A stretch of 53,683 nucleotides of DNA from NCBI GenBank assembly GCA_003427395.1, contig BFEA01000230.1, positions 2,169,530 through 2,223,212 on the forward strand, given 5' to 3'. Shown here one piece after another: positions 1 through 10,614 of the stretch (position 1 is the first letter of the stretch; each line of letters opens with the position of its first letter). The notes beneath the pieces were generated by a model. That model ran no database searches. It was not told the origin of the DNA and was given only the letters and a program-made list of their open reading frames with translations. The position numbers were made by a program, and so were the translations under genes. Source of the DNA: Chara braunii (Eukaryota; Streptophyta; Charophyceae; Charales; Characeae).

Positions 1-520
1 TTTTTTGAACCCCCTTCTACTGCTAGTGGTTCTGGTAAGAGCGGACACCACTAGCATCTTGAGGAGAGACTCCATCTATTGGTGGGGAGCATCACCTGCT
101 GGAAAGCGGGTCCAGCGTCCCTGTTACAGAATGAAACAGAACGAATAAAAAAACTGAAAACTTGGCTGAATATCTGAGAAAACGCCTGCCAGCGTTGATT
201 ACTCTGGATTCCAGAGGCTCTAACCAGTTTACGCTGTAAGAGCTTTTTGATTCAGGCCTGGGCTGGTAGTGAACGCGGCAGGCCACTTTGAGAAGGCGCA
301 GTCTCAGGCTTGCGAAGCTAGCTTCGTCAACTTACTACCTTCTTAACCCGAATAGAACATGCGTTCGAATATAACAAGCGGGTCCAGCGTCCCAATCGAA
401 TACATAAGCCTTGGAAAACAATTGGGAATAACTATGGTCTTGTTCTGCCAGCATTGACTACCCCAGGGGAACTGGGGGGTGCGCAGGTGCAGAAAGGGAC
501 AGACAGCACCGCCCCTTCTC
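1..520 (-). repeat. 3' end of a second LINE copy (same family as 2250-5249)
   Basis: The window opens inside a poly-T run, and positions 7-120 carry the same ordered blocks as 2279-2405, including 'ggtaagagc', 'ctccatctatt' and 'gggtccagcgtccc'. Since 2250-2278 is the poly-A tail of a minus-strand LINE, this is most simply the tail and 3' UTR of another copy, cut by the window edge. The block 'gcgggtccagcgtccc' recurs near 378 and 'gccagcattga' near 449, so the 3' UTR contains internal subrepeats. No coding sequence is visible. The right boundary is uncertain. Confidence 0.55.
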
Positions 521-2236
521 AAAATCTGCATTTGCTTTCGACTGACTACGCTACCTCTTCACCCCCTATGGGGCGCCAGATTTATAAAGGAAGGACTACT
601 GTAGTAGATCCCTGCAGCCAAAAGAAGGCAGAGCACAGAAGGCCAATAGGATAACGACCAAAACAACCACCGTAATTTAGTCCAATCCATACCAACTCAA
701 AGGCACCAGACTCAAAGAAGAAGGTGGGAAGGATCTGGAGAATCAGAAAGAGGACAAAAAGGAAGAGCAGGAACAAAAAAAATGGAATAGCAGGATTCCA
801 GACCTGTACTGGTGGTCTAACACCAAGTTTTTAAACTCCCTTTCTAAGGCGTGAGAATTTTGACTATGGATGGATGAAAGGAACTTTCATGTCATTTTCA
901 TTGCTTCTCTGTGGACATTGCCCTGTCAGGAGACGACTGGTTCAGTCAGGTCTCCGTGATTTGTGGAGAAACTCCCTTTTCTCTTTCTCCTGAGCAAAGG
1001 ACAGTAGCTGCAAACACCATTGTATCCAAGAGAGGAGTTGAACTCTTGATCTGCTTTGTCAATAGTTACATTTCTGGTCTGCTGGTTCACCAGGCAGACT
1101 TGCTGCAGGCAAATGGCCGTCCTCCGTGGCAACTGCAGGACCCGATCAATCTGTACCTGTACTTTCTGTGCAGTCCCTGCAAACTTCGAATCAAGTCGAT
1201 GAGCATCTGCAAATGAACTGCGGCGTGAGTTCGGCAGGAAATGGAGACCATCATGGTGCGTTGTGCCAACTCGGAAAAACAACGGAAACAGAACAGATGT
1301 ACAGTGATTTCAGAAAAAAACTGAGATGATCAGGGGGGCAACTTGAGGAGGGTGCTGCTATCACCTCCTCAAAGTGGATACCTGAACCGAAGTTTTAACC
1401 AATGAAAAAAAAAAGGAAAAAGAAAAAGGAAAACTGGAATGAGCGCCAAGCAGGCCATGCGTACAGGAAGAGGAGCAGGAAAAGCTGCTTACGACAGCAA
1501 GGACAAATGGGAGTGTGCCAAGGGGAAGCAGATTCCTGTAGACTGTGCCTCTTGATGTGATGAACGCAGCACAAGCAAGATTGGACGGTTCTCGTCACAC
1601 GATGCTCGGTTATAATAATAATAAAGATGACGAGTCTCTGCTTCTGGTAGCGGCAGTGTCATTCATAATCGGACTCGTCCAATGAGGGCCCACCGGCCTT
1701 CGGTCTATTTCTATGCATGAAATTTGGATGAGATGCATGCGAGGCATCAGTATTTTAAATGTCCGGACAATGCTACCTATGTTCTATTTCAGAAAATAAA
1801 CAAATACAGAAATAAATCCATAAATCCATAGTAAATACAGAAATAGATACATAAATGAATAAATAAACCGGACGTTTCTGGCATCAACAGGTGAGGGAGT
1901 ATCCTCAAGGCAGGGGGCAAGGTCCCACTCACCGTCATTCTCCATTCCTTGCCATTGATCTTTGCAATCTGCAGCCAGAAACAAAGAAGCAATGTAGAAA
2001 GTCACTGCCAGGTGCAGGGTCTCTGTTCTGTTTCACATAATTAACTGTTCCTTCTCTTTCCTATGGGGGAACAAAGGTAAAGAATCGGCCCCAGCAACCC
2101 TTCCTTGTAAATGAGGCATGGTGAAAGAGTACAGTATGGTTAAAAAAAAGAAGCGAAAAACAGAATGTGGCACACAGAGAGATATGCTGATAGCCTGCCA
2201 CCTTCCAGCCCTGGCAGTGCCAGATGGCAAATTGAC
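521..2236. other. No gene recognised
   Basis: I see no conserved coding sequence here. The stretch holds short A-rich tracts and, at 806-820, the 15-bp end of a TTAA-family element (listed separately). The short open frames show no recognisable domain. Confidence 0.5.
806..820 (+). repeat. Right terminus of a TTAA-family element (degenerate)
   Basis: GTACTGGTGGTCTAA matches the right terminal inverted repeat of the complete element at 47,106-48,001 except that the final TTAA reads CTAA. No matching left end is visible upstream, so this is a relic or the insertion is otherwise disrupted. Confidence 0.4.
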
Positions 2237-2249
2237 CATGCAGAGGCTT

Positions 2250-2278
2250 CTTTTTTTTTTTTTTTTTTTTTTTTTTTT
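2250..2278 (-). other. LINE poly-A tail (poly-T on plus strand)
   Basis: An almost pure T run directly follows the left 13-bp duplication. In minus orientation it is the 3' poly-A tail left by target-primed reverse transcription, and it fixes the orientation of the element. Confidence 0.9.
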
Positions 2279-2650
2279 GAAAACCAGTCCTCCTCGGTGT
2301 TAGTGGTGCTGGTAAGAGCAGACACCAATAGCACCTGGGAGGGGGCTCCATCTATTAGTGGGGAGCTTCACCTGCTAGAAAACGGGTCCAGCGTCCCTTT
2401 TTACAGACTGAGTTTGAGTATATGATGCTCCTGCCAGCATTGATTGCCCTGGAACCCCAGGGGATTAACTGCGCAGGGAAGGGGAGAACCTCTTCACCCA
2501 GAAACAGGTGACAGATTCTTACTTTTGCACGCTAGCTCCCCCCTTTCCCGCTCTTGATCAGAACACTTTCTTTGTCCCGGGTCAACTTTCCCTCTGTCCC
2601 AGGCTCCCTTATCCCCCCCCTTGTCCCATATCTACTTCCATTTTCCTTTC

Positions 2651-3684
2651 TTAACACCCATACCACTGCAAGTCCACCATGCTGTTGATCGGGGGGGGGA
2701 TGGGGTCGGGGAAATTATCCGCTGTTTTCATCGGGATCGAGGGGTCCACCTTGGTCCACTCATGAAACATCAGTCGATAATCCTTATACAGCCTTTCTTC
2801 CTCTTGGCCTCTCCCAGGGTTCCTTTCTACCCTTCCTAACCTTCCCCCTTCTTTCCCCCCGAGCCATTTTTTAGAGAAATCCTGTAGCTTGTGTTCTGTT
2901 TCTTGTCTTGTGTGTGTGTATTGGATCTGTGTCTTAACTTCTTCCCAGTGAATTGTTATCTCTGTTTGGATTTGCTGCTCTATGCTTTCAGTGAATTCGG
3001 GCCCTTCCAACCTCACCCCTTCCATCTCATATGTACAGCGACGTTTCCACAGTGCCCATATCACCGCCCTACGTCCCAGTATAAACATGTTCTGGGTGAA
3101 GTCGTCCACCTGTTCTGTATTCCATGTTTCTAATAACAGTGCTTGCCAATTCTATGGCCAAGGTTTCGTTACTTCCAGCTGATCCCAGATCCTGTCCCAC
3201 CAGCGCCAAAGTAGGACTGCTCCTGGGCATTGCAGGAAGATATGTTCTATGGTTTCTGGCCTTTTCCTGGTTGGAAAAGAATGTAAACAGAGTTTGCACC
3301 AGGGCAAGGCCCGCCCATTTTGTTCCAAGGTTGTCCTATCTATTAGCCAGTCATTTGTTGGAAGGCAATGATGCTCTATCTGCCATTGGAGGGAGGCTAG
3401 TTTGGCTGGTTTCGTCTTACCGAGCTGGAACCATTTTACCCCCGAAGTGATTCCTTGCTAGTATTCAAGTGCTTCATCCATCTAGCCTCCACCTGGTCAC
3501 ATAGATTAGACATTGGACGGAGGAGTCTGTATGTTGATTTGACCGTTATGCTGTGTAGTTTTCTGATGCATTTCCTGCCCCTTCCAGAGGAGGAGGTCCA
3601 CATCCACTCCATCGGGTCAAAAGGCAGTTGAGTTATCGGAGTGTCTGGGAGGAACACTGTCCATTTATCCCCATTTTCTAGCAC
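2651..3684 (-). pseudogene. LINE ORF2 C-terminal part with zf-RVT zinc finger
   Basis: Continues the reverse transcriptase of 3686-5215 after frameshifts. Around 3150-3345 the minus strand encodes 'WLIDRTTLEQNGRALPWCKLC' type sequence followed by 'ETIEHIFLQCP'. This gives the C-x2-C ... H-x4-C spacing of the zf-RVT domain found at the end of plant LINE ORF2 proteins. Downstream to 2651 is a charged, coiled-coil-like tail rich in Glu and Gln. The reading frame changes at least twice between 3684 and 3100, so no single protein could be made. Calling the domain zf-RVT rests on the cysteine/histidine pattern and its position. Confidence 0.75.
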
Positions 3685-3685
3685 T

Positions 3686-5215
3686 CTAATACGTGACAGT
3701 TCCTCCTTTTGAAAAATCTTGTTTCTTGCGGCGTGGGTCGATATAATGTGTTGTCATTGCCCACTTTAAATATGTCGACCACCACCGGTCCTCTGGGGCA
3801 GCATACCACATTGCCAACCTCTCCCTGACTATCCGGAATTTGCACCCAGTCGGATTCCTGCAAGAAGGGTCCCTTTTTCTTAGGATTTTCCACCAAGCCA
3901 GGGGAATCCGTTCGATTAGGTCCTCGAGAGCGGTTTCCAATCTGTAGCTATGTCGCAGTTTTTGCCGGAGCAGGTCCCGATCAATCCAATCCCTTGTGTC
4001 TATGTCCCAGATATCCCTTATTCTGAGTATGCCCCTTCTCACCCAGACGCGCCAGGGGGAGGCTGTGCAATGAAGGACCTGTCCCCTAGTGTCCACGATT
4101 CTCCTATTATCGAAAAGGGGTTGTCGTAATACTTCCTCCCATCTCTCTGGTTGGGTTTTGTCAGGCAGGGGGAGGTTCCTCCATGTCCTCTGAAGGGATG
4201 GCCAGAAGGGGTCATTTCGTAGGTCCTCTTTTGCCTGCTCCTTTGAGGAGGTTGGGTTTTGTTGACTGGACTGCCCTCTTGGTATCGACCAACTTCTATT
4301 TTCTAACCATGTGAGGGGGCTAATTTCCGGTGTTGTTTCAGGGGCTAGTCGTGCAATTTGTTCCAATGTCAGCTCTTTCCATGGGGTGTCAGGGCAGAAA
4401 AGAAGTCGTATGAGCCATTGTAGCGCCAAGGCCTTGGATTGTGTGGTTGGGACAATTATGCCCAGACCCCCTTTGGTTTTTGGTAGGATTATGGATTGCC
4501 ATGCAACCCTGCTGATTACCTTGTGTTTATCATGATCCCCTCTCCACAAAAAAACGGGAATTTGTCGTTGCAAGGAACGGAGGACTGTTTTGTCCAGGGC
4601 CCAAATGGTCGATCTGTACCACAGGGAAGCAAGCACTATGTTGTTTATCACCAAAGAACGTCCTATCAGTGAGGTGTGCTTGTCTTTCCATTGTAGCAAT
4701 TTTTGCAGCGGTGCCTTGAGCAGTCCTTCGTTGTTTTCTGATGGTCTACCGTTCGCTGTTAGTGTAATCCCCAGGACTCGGATGGGGGCCTCCGTTGGTA
4801 CCCATTTGACCCGTGGTTGTTCAGGGGGCCTAACACCTTGATGGTGGATCCACCATCCCAGGGTTTTGTTGCCCCAATTAATTCTCATGTCTGAGAGCAT
4901 GCAGAATTTTTCCATCATGTGCTGCACCTCAGTCATCGATGCATGTGATGCATTCACCATTAGGGTTAAGTCATCAGCAAACAAGGAGCATGCCGGTATT
5001 GCTTCTTTCGGGATTGAGGTGACTTGGATTCTCTTAATGTCCTTATGTATACGTAGATTCGCCGCCAGGGCTTCCATCACTATCACAAACAGAAAGACAG
5101 CGATTGGGTCACCTTGACGGACTGACCTCTAGAGGGAGATAGGCGGCGCGAGATTCTCATTGACCATGACTCTGGTTGTGGCGTTTTTATGGAGGATTGT
5201 CACCCATCGCCTGCA
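3686..5215 (-). pseudogene. LINE ORF2 reverse transcriptase (partial)
   Basis: A long minus-strand frame (466 codons from Met, 3686-5086) that extends upstream without Met to about 5215. Near its start it has 'RSVRQGDP' followed by a hydrophobic stretch, the fingers/palm motif of LINE reverse transcriptases. About 35 residues into the Met-initiated frame comes 'FADDLTL', the catalytic Asp-Asp box. Further on are the 'GGLGI' and 'WKELTLEQI' type blocks common in plant LINE tails. The first catalytic Asp (motif A, FIDFEK) is absent from this strand because the 5' end is inverted. An in-frame stop precedes 'RSVRQGDP'. The role when active is copying LINE RNA at a nicked target. Confidence 0.9.
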
Positions 5216-5249
5216 ACACGGCAATCATTTTCATTGACTTCGAAAAAAA
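5205..5249 (+). mobile_element. Inverted 5' segment of the LINE (twin-priming type)
   Basis: Plus-strand codons at about 5222-5248 read I-I-F-I-D-F-E-K, a textbook LINE reverse transcriptase motif A. It lies on the opposite strand to the rest of the reverse transcriptase and exactly against the right target duplication. Motif A belongs a few tens of residues upstream of 'WVTILHKN', where the minus-strand copy begins (about 5210). The segment is therefore the adjacent upstream piece, inverted on insertion. Confidence 0.7.
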
Positions 5250-5262
5250 CATGCAGAGGCTT

Positions 5263-6101
5263 GTAAGTGTACGTTCTTGAACACAGGTAATCTCTCATTT
5301 TGGAGGGGGGGTGTTGAAATGAATCACATGTTTTAGCCCTAGGGGAGGCTCCGTGCACTGACCACACCACAAGAGATGTGCTTGGCTAGCAAGTCAGGAC
5401 CAGTACCCGCATGTTCATGCCAAGAAGAAATAATCTGGCTGCGAAGGAAAGGCCCGACCGCAATAACGGTCGCGTTCATGCAACATCAGGGAGGAAGGGG
5501 GGGCAGGGCAGGGGGGTCGGGGGGGGGGCGGCGGGACTATCAGGGTGTCGGGGTTGGACAAAGAGTCCCTGTTCTTGATGCTCTTGTTCAAACCCACTCG
5601 TGCCTTTGTGTATGCCCCAGTACAGGGGTGGAAAAGCAAGAGGATGGTCTTCTGCGCCATTTTTCCTCTCCCGTTATCCGGTTCCTCGAGATGAGATTGT
5701 TATTTTCGCCAATGTTACATATGCACCTTTAGAGGTCAGCCTGGTTTCCAGAAAGTGCGTACTGCATCTTTTTTAGCTTATCGCCTCTTCTCTGTTTGCA
5801 TCACAGACCTTAGTTCCTCCCATGCTTTATCTGTGTAGGACCTGATCGTATCAGTTATCACTTGCTGTACCTGTATAAAGCCAAAGCTGTGCTTTTTCCT
5901 CCCATGCTTTATCTGTGTAGGACCTGATCGTGTCAGTTATCACTTGCTGTACCTGTATAAAGCCAAAGCTGTGCTTTTTACGCTCGAAAGAACATCCGAC
6001 TCTCCAAATCGACATCAAGATTGTAAGGCTGATGTATTAGAAGAGGTTATGAGTGAATGGTCCCTGAGACCATGGGAAGCCCTCAGACCTTCCTAAGAGA
6101 C
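5263..6101. other. Non-coding host DNA with a tandem duplication
   Basis: No gene recognised. It contains a G-rich patch near 5490-5540 and a two-copy 82-bp tandem repeat at 5814-5977. Confidence 0.5.
5814..5977. repeat. 82-bp tandem duplication, two copies
   Basis: The unit starting 'ttcctcccatgctttatc' at 5814 is repeated at 5896 with one clear substitution (gatcgtat versus gatcgtgt). The near identity implies a recent duplication. No coding potential is seen. Confidence 0.9.
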
Positions 6102-6259
6102 TTAAACCACCAATACTTGTCTCATACATCGGCCGTGGGAAAAAATAAAGTAGAAGCGTTTCTAGTCGGATGAATTTGGACTCTTCCCAAGTGCGCCGTT
6201 TGTTCATCATTGTCACGGTTTGTTAACCGTTGTGACTTTAGGAAGTACTTGTGGTTTAA
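6102..6259. mobile_element. 158-bp TTAA-flanked MITE (piggyBac-like ends)
   Basis: Begins TTAAACCACCAATACTT and ends AAGTACTTGTGGTTTAA, an inverted repeat of about 17 bp. The terminal TTAA tetranucleotides act as the target duplication, as in piggyBac superfamily elements. There is no transposase, so it is non-autonomous. The ends match the larger element at 47,106-48,001. The superfamily call rests only on the TTAA target and the terminal repeats. Confidence 0.65.
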
Positions 6260-6436
6260 ACCACCAGTACACCCGGGCCTGGAGGCGCAGCACTGCACGC
6301 CAAGCTTTTCCAAACTGTCAGCGGCGCATTTTCTTTTTATGCTTTGGTTGGCGCCGCCAGCTGTTGCGGTCCGGCAGGCTTGAGGCCCGAGATTTTTAGA
6401 GTAGGTGACAAGCAAATCTCCACAAGGCTGGGGCCG
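6256..6436. mobile_element. Second TTAA element end abutting the first
   Basis: The TTAA at 6256-6259 is shared: to its right begins ACCACCAGTACACC, the left end of the 47,106 element type. Two family members therefore abut through one TTAA. No right terminus is found for this copy before the LTR at 6437, so its extent is unknown. Confidence 0.4.
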
Positions 6437-6794
6437 TGTGACGGACCCGCCGGGATGGCCGTCCATCAGGATCAAGACGAAGGGATGAGGGTACGGGAGG
6501 GAGATGGAGCTGGAAGGGAACAGCGCAACTCCAACGCAGACTCGACACGCACGTAGTCGGAGCTGTGCAAATGAAGAATGAGACTGAAACAGATTGCAGT
6601 TGGAGTATAAACCCAACGGACTGACCAGACCGGACTGGACTGGCCTGATACTAACAGTGGTACCGAGCAGGACTGGACTGGACTAATGAGCACACGGCCT
6701 GTGGGGTCAGGCCACGGTCTGGTCCCACAGGCCGAACAAACAAAATAGCCAGATAGCCCTGGCTCTAGGCCAAGGCAGCTAGAGGCACGCTGCA
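6437..6794 (-). repeat. 358-bp LTR, family D, minus orientation
   Basis: In minus orientation it starts TGCAGCGTGC and ends GTCCGTCACA (5'-TG...CA-3'). It matches the plus-strand LTR at 20,359-20,718 throughout, including the stuttered 'ccagtccagt' stretch. No primer-binding site follows it and no matching 5-bp flank is obvious. It is therefore a 3' LTR or a decayed solo LTR. It lies 3' of element A and could be that element's 3' LTR, but no second copy is found upstream of A's gag. Confidence 0.75.
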
Positions 6795-7837
6795 TGATCC
6801 TCAGACCTGTAGTGGATCGCGAGAGCCATGAACACGCTTCTGCAAAAGCAGCGGAACTCTGCAACAGTAAAGCTGAGAAATCTAGGATGCGGAGCAGACT
6901 CCATGCGGAGTTCATGCGATGCAACTTAAGCTACATAGTGTCATAGCAAAAACAAATGTCTTATATATACATTCTAGCTAACAGCAGGAAATGAAATGTA
7001 GTAGGGTAAAACTCTAAAGGCCTAGAGGCAATTGCCTCAATGCTAGAAGGAAAATATAGCAATATGTCACAAGACAATGTCGTGTCGCTGAACCACTAAA
7101 AGTGGGATGGTCTCAAAGGGAATGAATGCAGCCTAAGAATAGAAACTCCTAAGGGAAGTCACACACGAAGATGGAATGGGTCATCAGGCTCAGGGCGAGG
7201 GGGTGGTAGCGAAACAAAGCCGATGGCCCTAACAAATAGACCATCAAGGCGGGTAATGTTTGACAAAAGTGTGACACCATGCATGGTTGACCATGAAAGG
7301 GGAACCTGAGATAGGGTGGACATATGCCTAACTGAAGACATGCAATGACCGACACTAGGGTGATGAGGGTAGTAGGTGAGGGAAACATGCACACAACTCA
7401 CCGCCTAGGGAGGAAGCCAGATCTCGAAGGAAGCCAAAATAACGATACGGTCCTAATGCCTATGCGATAGCAAGAGAGAGCCCAACTCAAGTAGAACCAG
7501 CTAATTGAGAACCATCATGCGACACATACAAAGAAATACACAAGGTAGGGTGGTGGCGTGAAGTAATCACGTTCAAAGTAGTTGAAGTCGACAAAGTAGT
7601 TGAAGTTGAGAAGGTGGCTGAAGTCGTCGAGGTGGTCGATGGCGTCGGTGAAGTAGGAGTCGAGTCGAGTTGATGTCGAAGCAAAACTGCAAAATGCCGA
7701 CATTATGAAAAAGTTGATGATGGAGTATATGATAGTGTGAGTTGATGGTAGTAGATAGGTAAGTGGTGGGAGAGTTAGTGGTCGACACGCCGAGGGCGTC
7801 GACAAGTGCGATGTGGACGTGAGGAGACGTCCGTCTG
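6795..7837. other. Spacer between LTR and element A chromodomain
   Basis: No domain recognised on either strand. It is plausibly the 3' untranslated part of element A. From 7570 to 7760 the minus strand becomes Thr/Ser-rich and low-complexity after the chromodomain. Confidence 0.4.
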
Positions 7838-8131
7838 CTACTGAAGAACAACCTCAGAGGAAGCGAGCTCGTCCTCGGTTATCTCCTCAGCCAGAGGAGG
7901 AGGAAGAGGGTAGGTCGATTGAGTAGGAGCAGATGTCTTAGCACGACGAGCACGATCATATGCACACACCAACATCCGGACATGCTCCATGTGCTCGCTG
8001 AGCGCCCAAATAGCCTCCTCATCAGTGTAACTCTTCCAACACATGAGGTACTCGATGCGTGGAGTGATATCGTTGGTAACTCGGCGAGATGCGATGTCTG
8101 AAACGACGAACTCCTCGTGACTGTCCACCAT
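7838..8131 (-). pseudogene. Element A chromodomain
   Basis: About 97 codons. The pattern 'EFVVSDIASRRV', then 'EYLMCWKSYTDEEAIW', then an 'EHM' helix is the chromodomain layout: beta strand, aromatic-Trp strand 'YLVKWKGY' type, acidic-Trp, C-terminal helix. In chromoviruses it sits at the integrase C-terminus and steers integration to chromatin marks. It overlaps in another frame with the integrase tail above it, so the fusion is broken by frameshift. Confidence 0.75.
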
Positions 8132-8699
8132 GATAGGTGGAGAGCGCTCACAAGGGCATCCGGCAAAGCACTCGGACGGTCTGCGATTACGACGCAGGAA
8201 GGAGACGTGGTATACTCGTGTACGTGAGTATGTTGAAGGTAATCAGATAGCGTCACATGAAAGCTGACCAGGCTAGCGACAGTATCGGAACCGACGGGCT
8301 GAAGGATGCGACATAGACCGAAGAAGTGACGTCTGAACTTGCGAAACGTATCCGCTTCGAACTGCAAGTGGCGTGCATCGAGAAACACATCATCACCGAA
8401 TTTGAATTGATGATCCATTCGTGATCGATTCGCTCGTACGACCATGCGAGTCTGAGAGTCAACTAGACTCTCATGTGCACACCTCATAATCGACACCATG
8501 TGGGCGATCCAGACGTCAAGCGCATGACACGAGTGTCTGGGCGTAACCGCGACAGTCGTAGGAAATCCGCGGGTATGCGAGAGTGGTAGCCGATGTCACA
8601 ATAGAATGGCGACATCCCCGTGGTTGGCGGAACGACGTTGTTGTACGCAATCTCCACGTGGGCTAAGTGTATGTCCCATTGTTGGTCATCCCTAATAAA
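8132..8699 (-). pseudogene. Element A integrase C-terminal part
   Basis: Resumes the integrase after the MITE with 'NLVRKFIRDDQQWD', 'HVEIAYNN' and 'TTGMSPFY', which match the post-catalytic helices of Ty3 integrases. It continues to 'FKFGDDVFLDARHLQFE', the basic SH3-like DNA-binding region that precedes the chromodomain. It contains frame breaks around 8500-8520. Confidence 0.75.
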
Positions 8700-8929
8700 C
8701 TTTCGGACTAGGTTACCAATGGTCCAGAGACTGGACGTCTCCCCCGAACGTCAGGTACCCCCGTCGTCTGGATTTTGGAAGGTGGAAGCCACATGATTCT
8801 TTTCAATTTTTTTTATTTTTTTTTTGCGCTAGGTCAAACATACCCTGTCCGTCCGACCAGACGTCCGGTCGGACATCCCGGACGGTCAGGGGGGTCCCGG
8901 ACGTCCGATCCAACAACCTAGCTTTCGGA
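8700..8929. mobile_element. hAT-type MITE (214 bp) inserted in the integrase
   Basis: The element itself is 8708-8921, flanked by the 8-bp direct repeat CTTTCGGA at 8700-8707 and 8922-8929. Its termini are CTAGGTT and AACCTAG (7-bp inverted repeat). Removing the insert and one duplication rejoins the integrase frame region. An 8-bp duplication with short terminal repeats points to the hAT superfamily. Internal 'gtccgacc...ggtcggac' and repeated 'gacgtcc' motifs resemble the subterminal repeats such elements use. It encodes no protein. Confidence 0.8.
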
Positions 8930-9446
8930 AAATATTAACGAGCGTTTTATTGGTGACCTCGGTCTGAGGATGGTAAGACGACGAGAAGAGGAGGTGAGAT
9001 CCGTACACCTCATGTTGACGTCGCCAGAATGTGCTGGTAAAGCACGAGGCATGGTTCGAGATGATACTTTGAGGTAAGTCGTGATCTCTCACGACTCGGT
9101 CGAAGACGATGTCGGCGACCTCACGAGCGTTAATGCGATAGCGGTACGGAACAAAACATACACGCTTCGTGAAGCGATCAACGATGACCAACATAGCATC
9201 ACAACCGCCCTAAGTGGCAGGGGGGAGGGGACCAACAAAATCCATAGACATGGACTGCCAACGACCCTCATGTCTCGACTGAGGCAGAAGTAACCCATAA
9301 TGAAGGTGGTTCGCATTGTTCACCTCCTGGCAGTTAGGACACTCCTGGACGTAGGCTTTGACGAAGTCCTTGGACTTTGGCCAAACGTATAGGCGGCAAA
9401 CATGGACCAACGTCTTGTGGAATATGACCGACAGTTGTCTGGTCAT
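8930..9446 (-). pseudogene. Element A integrase zinc-binding and catalytic core
   Basis: 'FHKTLVHVCRLYVWPKSKDF' then 'CPNCQEVNN' gives the C-x2-C half of the HHCC finger. 'WQSMSMDFVGPLPP' carries the first catalytic Asp. The second catalytic Asp should lie in the SDRD-type motif, but here it reads S-N-H. At the Glu position, 'HPQTEVTNK' aligns as Lys. Two of the three DD35E residues are therefore lost, and this copy could not integrate even if the frame were whole. Confidence 0.8.
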
Positions 9447-9845
9447 AGAACTCTGTTACGGTCTGGACGAGAAGCTATCCAATGGAGGGAATGCATATAC
9501 GTGATTGGAGCTGACTAGATTTACCATGCCAGTACATTATCGTTTTCATTGAGGGAATATGAAGGAACGGTCTTGCCACTCCGCAATGTCGTATGGATGC
9601 CGCGATAATCCAGACAGTGGCGGTACTGAGTGCGATATGCATCGATCACCGACTGATCAACGGTGGTGACCAAGATGACAGCAAGGTGGATGGGTTCCTG
9701 ATTGTGGTCAGGACGAGGGGACAAGGCATCGGCGATGCGGTTCGTTTCACCCTTGATAGGCTGAGTGGTGAATCTGAACTCGGATAAATCACGCCACCAA
9801 CGTATCTGTGGAGAGGAAAGTTTGGGTTTTCCGAGGAAAGCCTAG

Positions 9846-10281
9846 ACAACCGAGTTGTCTGTGCGCACCGTGAAGGGCGCCCCGTGCAGATAATGACACC
9901 AATGTCGGGTAGCATAAACTATAGTGAGAACCTCACGTTCATCGGCAGTGTAGTTTATCTCAGTAGGCAGTAGTTGACGGGAGTAGAATGCGATCAGACA
10001 ATCCCCAACACGAATCTTGACAGTCCCATCCTCCGCCATGGTCGAGGAGTAAGTGACAGGAGGACTGTCAGTGGAGGAAAGCGGTGGAAGGATAGGCGTC
10101 GGTCGAAAAGCAATGTCAGATGGAAGGGGGGGAAGTAGAGAACATGAAGATAAGGGGAATCTGAAGGAGTGGAAAACATCTGAGAAAACAGAGCTCCTAT
10201 TGCAAAATCTGATGCATCGGTGGTGACTACGAAGGAACGATGAAAATCGGGAAGGCGAAGAAACGACGCACAAGTCACCAC
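9846..10281 (-). pseudogene. Element A RNase H domain
   Basis: Begins with 'FVVTTDASDFAIGALF' (the first catalytic Asp in TDAS). After a low-complexity insertion and frame change, it continues with 'FYSRQLLPTEINYTADEREVL' and 'WCHYLHGAPFTVRTDN', which hold the catalytic Glu (ADERE) and Asp (RTDN) of Ty3 RNase H. It degrades the RNA strand during minus-strand synthesis. Confidence 0.85.
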
Positions 10282-10614
10282 CTTCTTTAGGACAAAAAAA
10301 ACACCATCGCAAAGGAGTGTTCAAAACCATGGTGGGTTCTTCTGAAAAAGCGTGAAGGTAAGGACGTAGGAATACCTATATATCCCCGGATGAAATTACT
10401 ATAGTAACTAATAAGGTCTTGTAAATTGCGAAGTTGCTTGACGGATGTGGGGATGGGTCACTCTGCAATAACAATGATTTTCGCGCTGTCCATATGGAGA
10501 CCCTGATCAGACATATGGTGTTATAGGATGTTCACTTTGCGCTGGGCAAAGCACCACTTACCGAGCTTGGCATAAAAATCATGCTTATGTAAGTGTTATA
10601 GGATATCATGGAGG

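Larger units (their letters stand above)
2250..5249 (-). mobile_element. 5'-truncated, 5'-inverted LINE retrotransposon
   Basis: A 3.0-kb non-LTR element bounded by a 13-bp target-site duplication, CATGCAGAGGCTT, at 2237-2249 and 5250-5262. On the minus strand it runs from the reverse transcriptase core (right) through a zf-RVT tail to a 3' UTR and poly-A tail (plus-strand poly-T, 2250-2278). The upstream endonuclease and ORF1 are missing, which is the usual result of incomplete target-primed reverse transcription. The right-most ~45 bp are inverted relative to the rest. Frameshifts and stops show it is dead. Confidence 0.9.

Noticed and set aside
7150-7262. A CTGATGA on the minus strand near 7,184 considered as another hammerhead
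   Set aside because: No stem II followed by GAAA at suitable distance.
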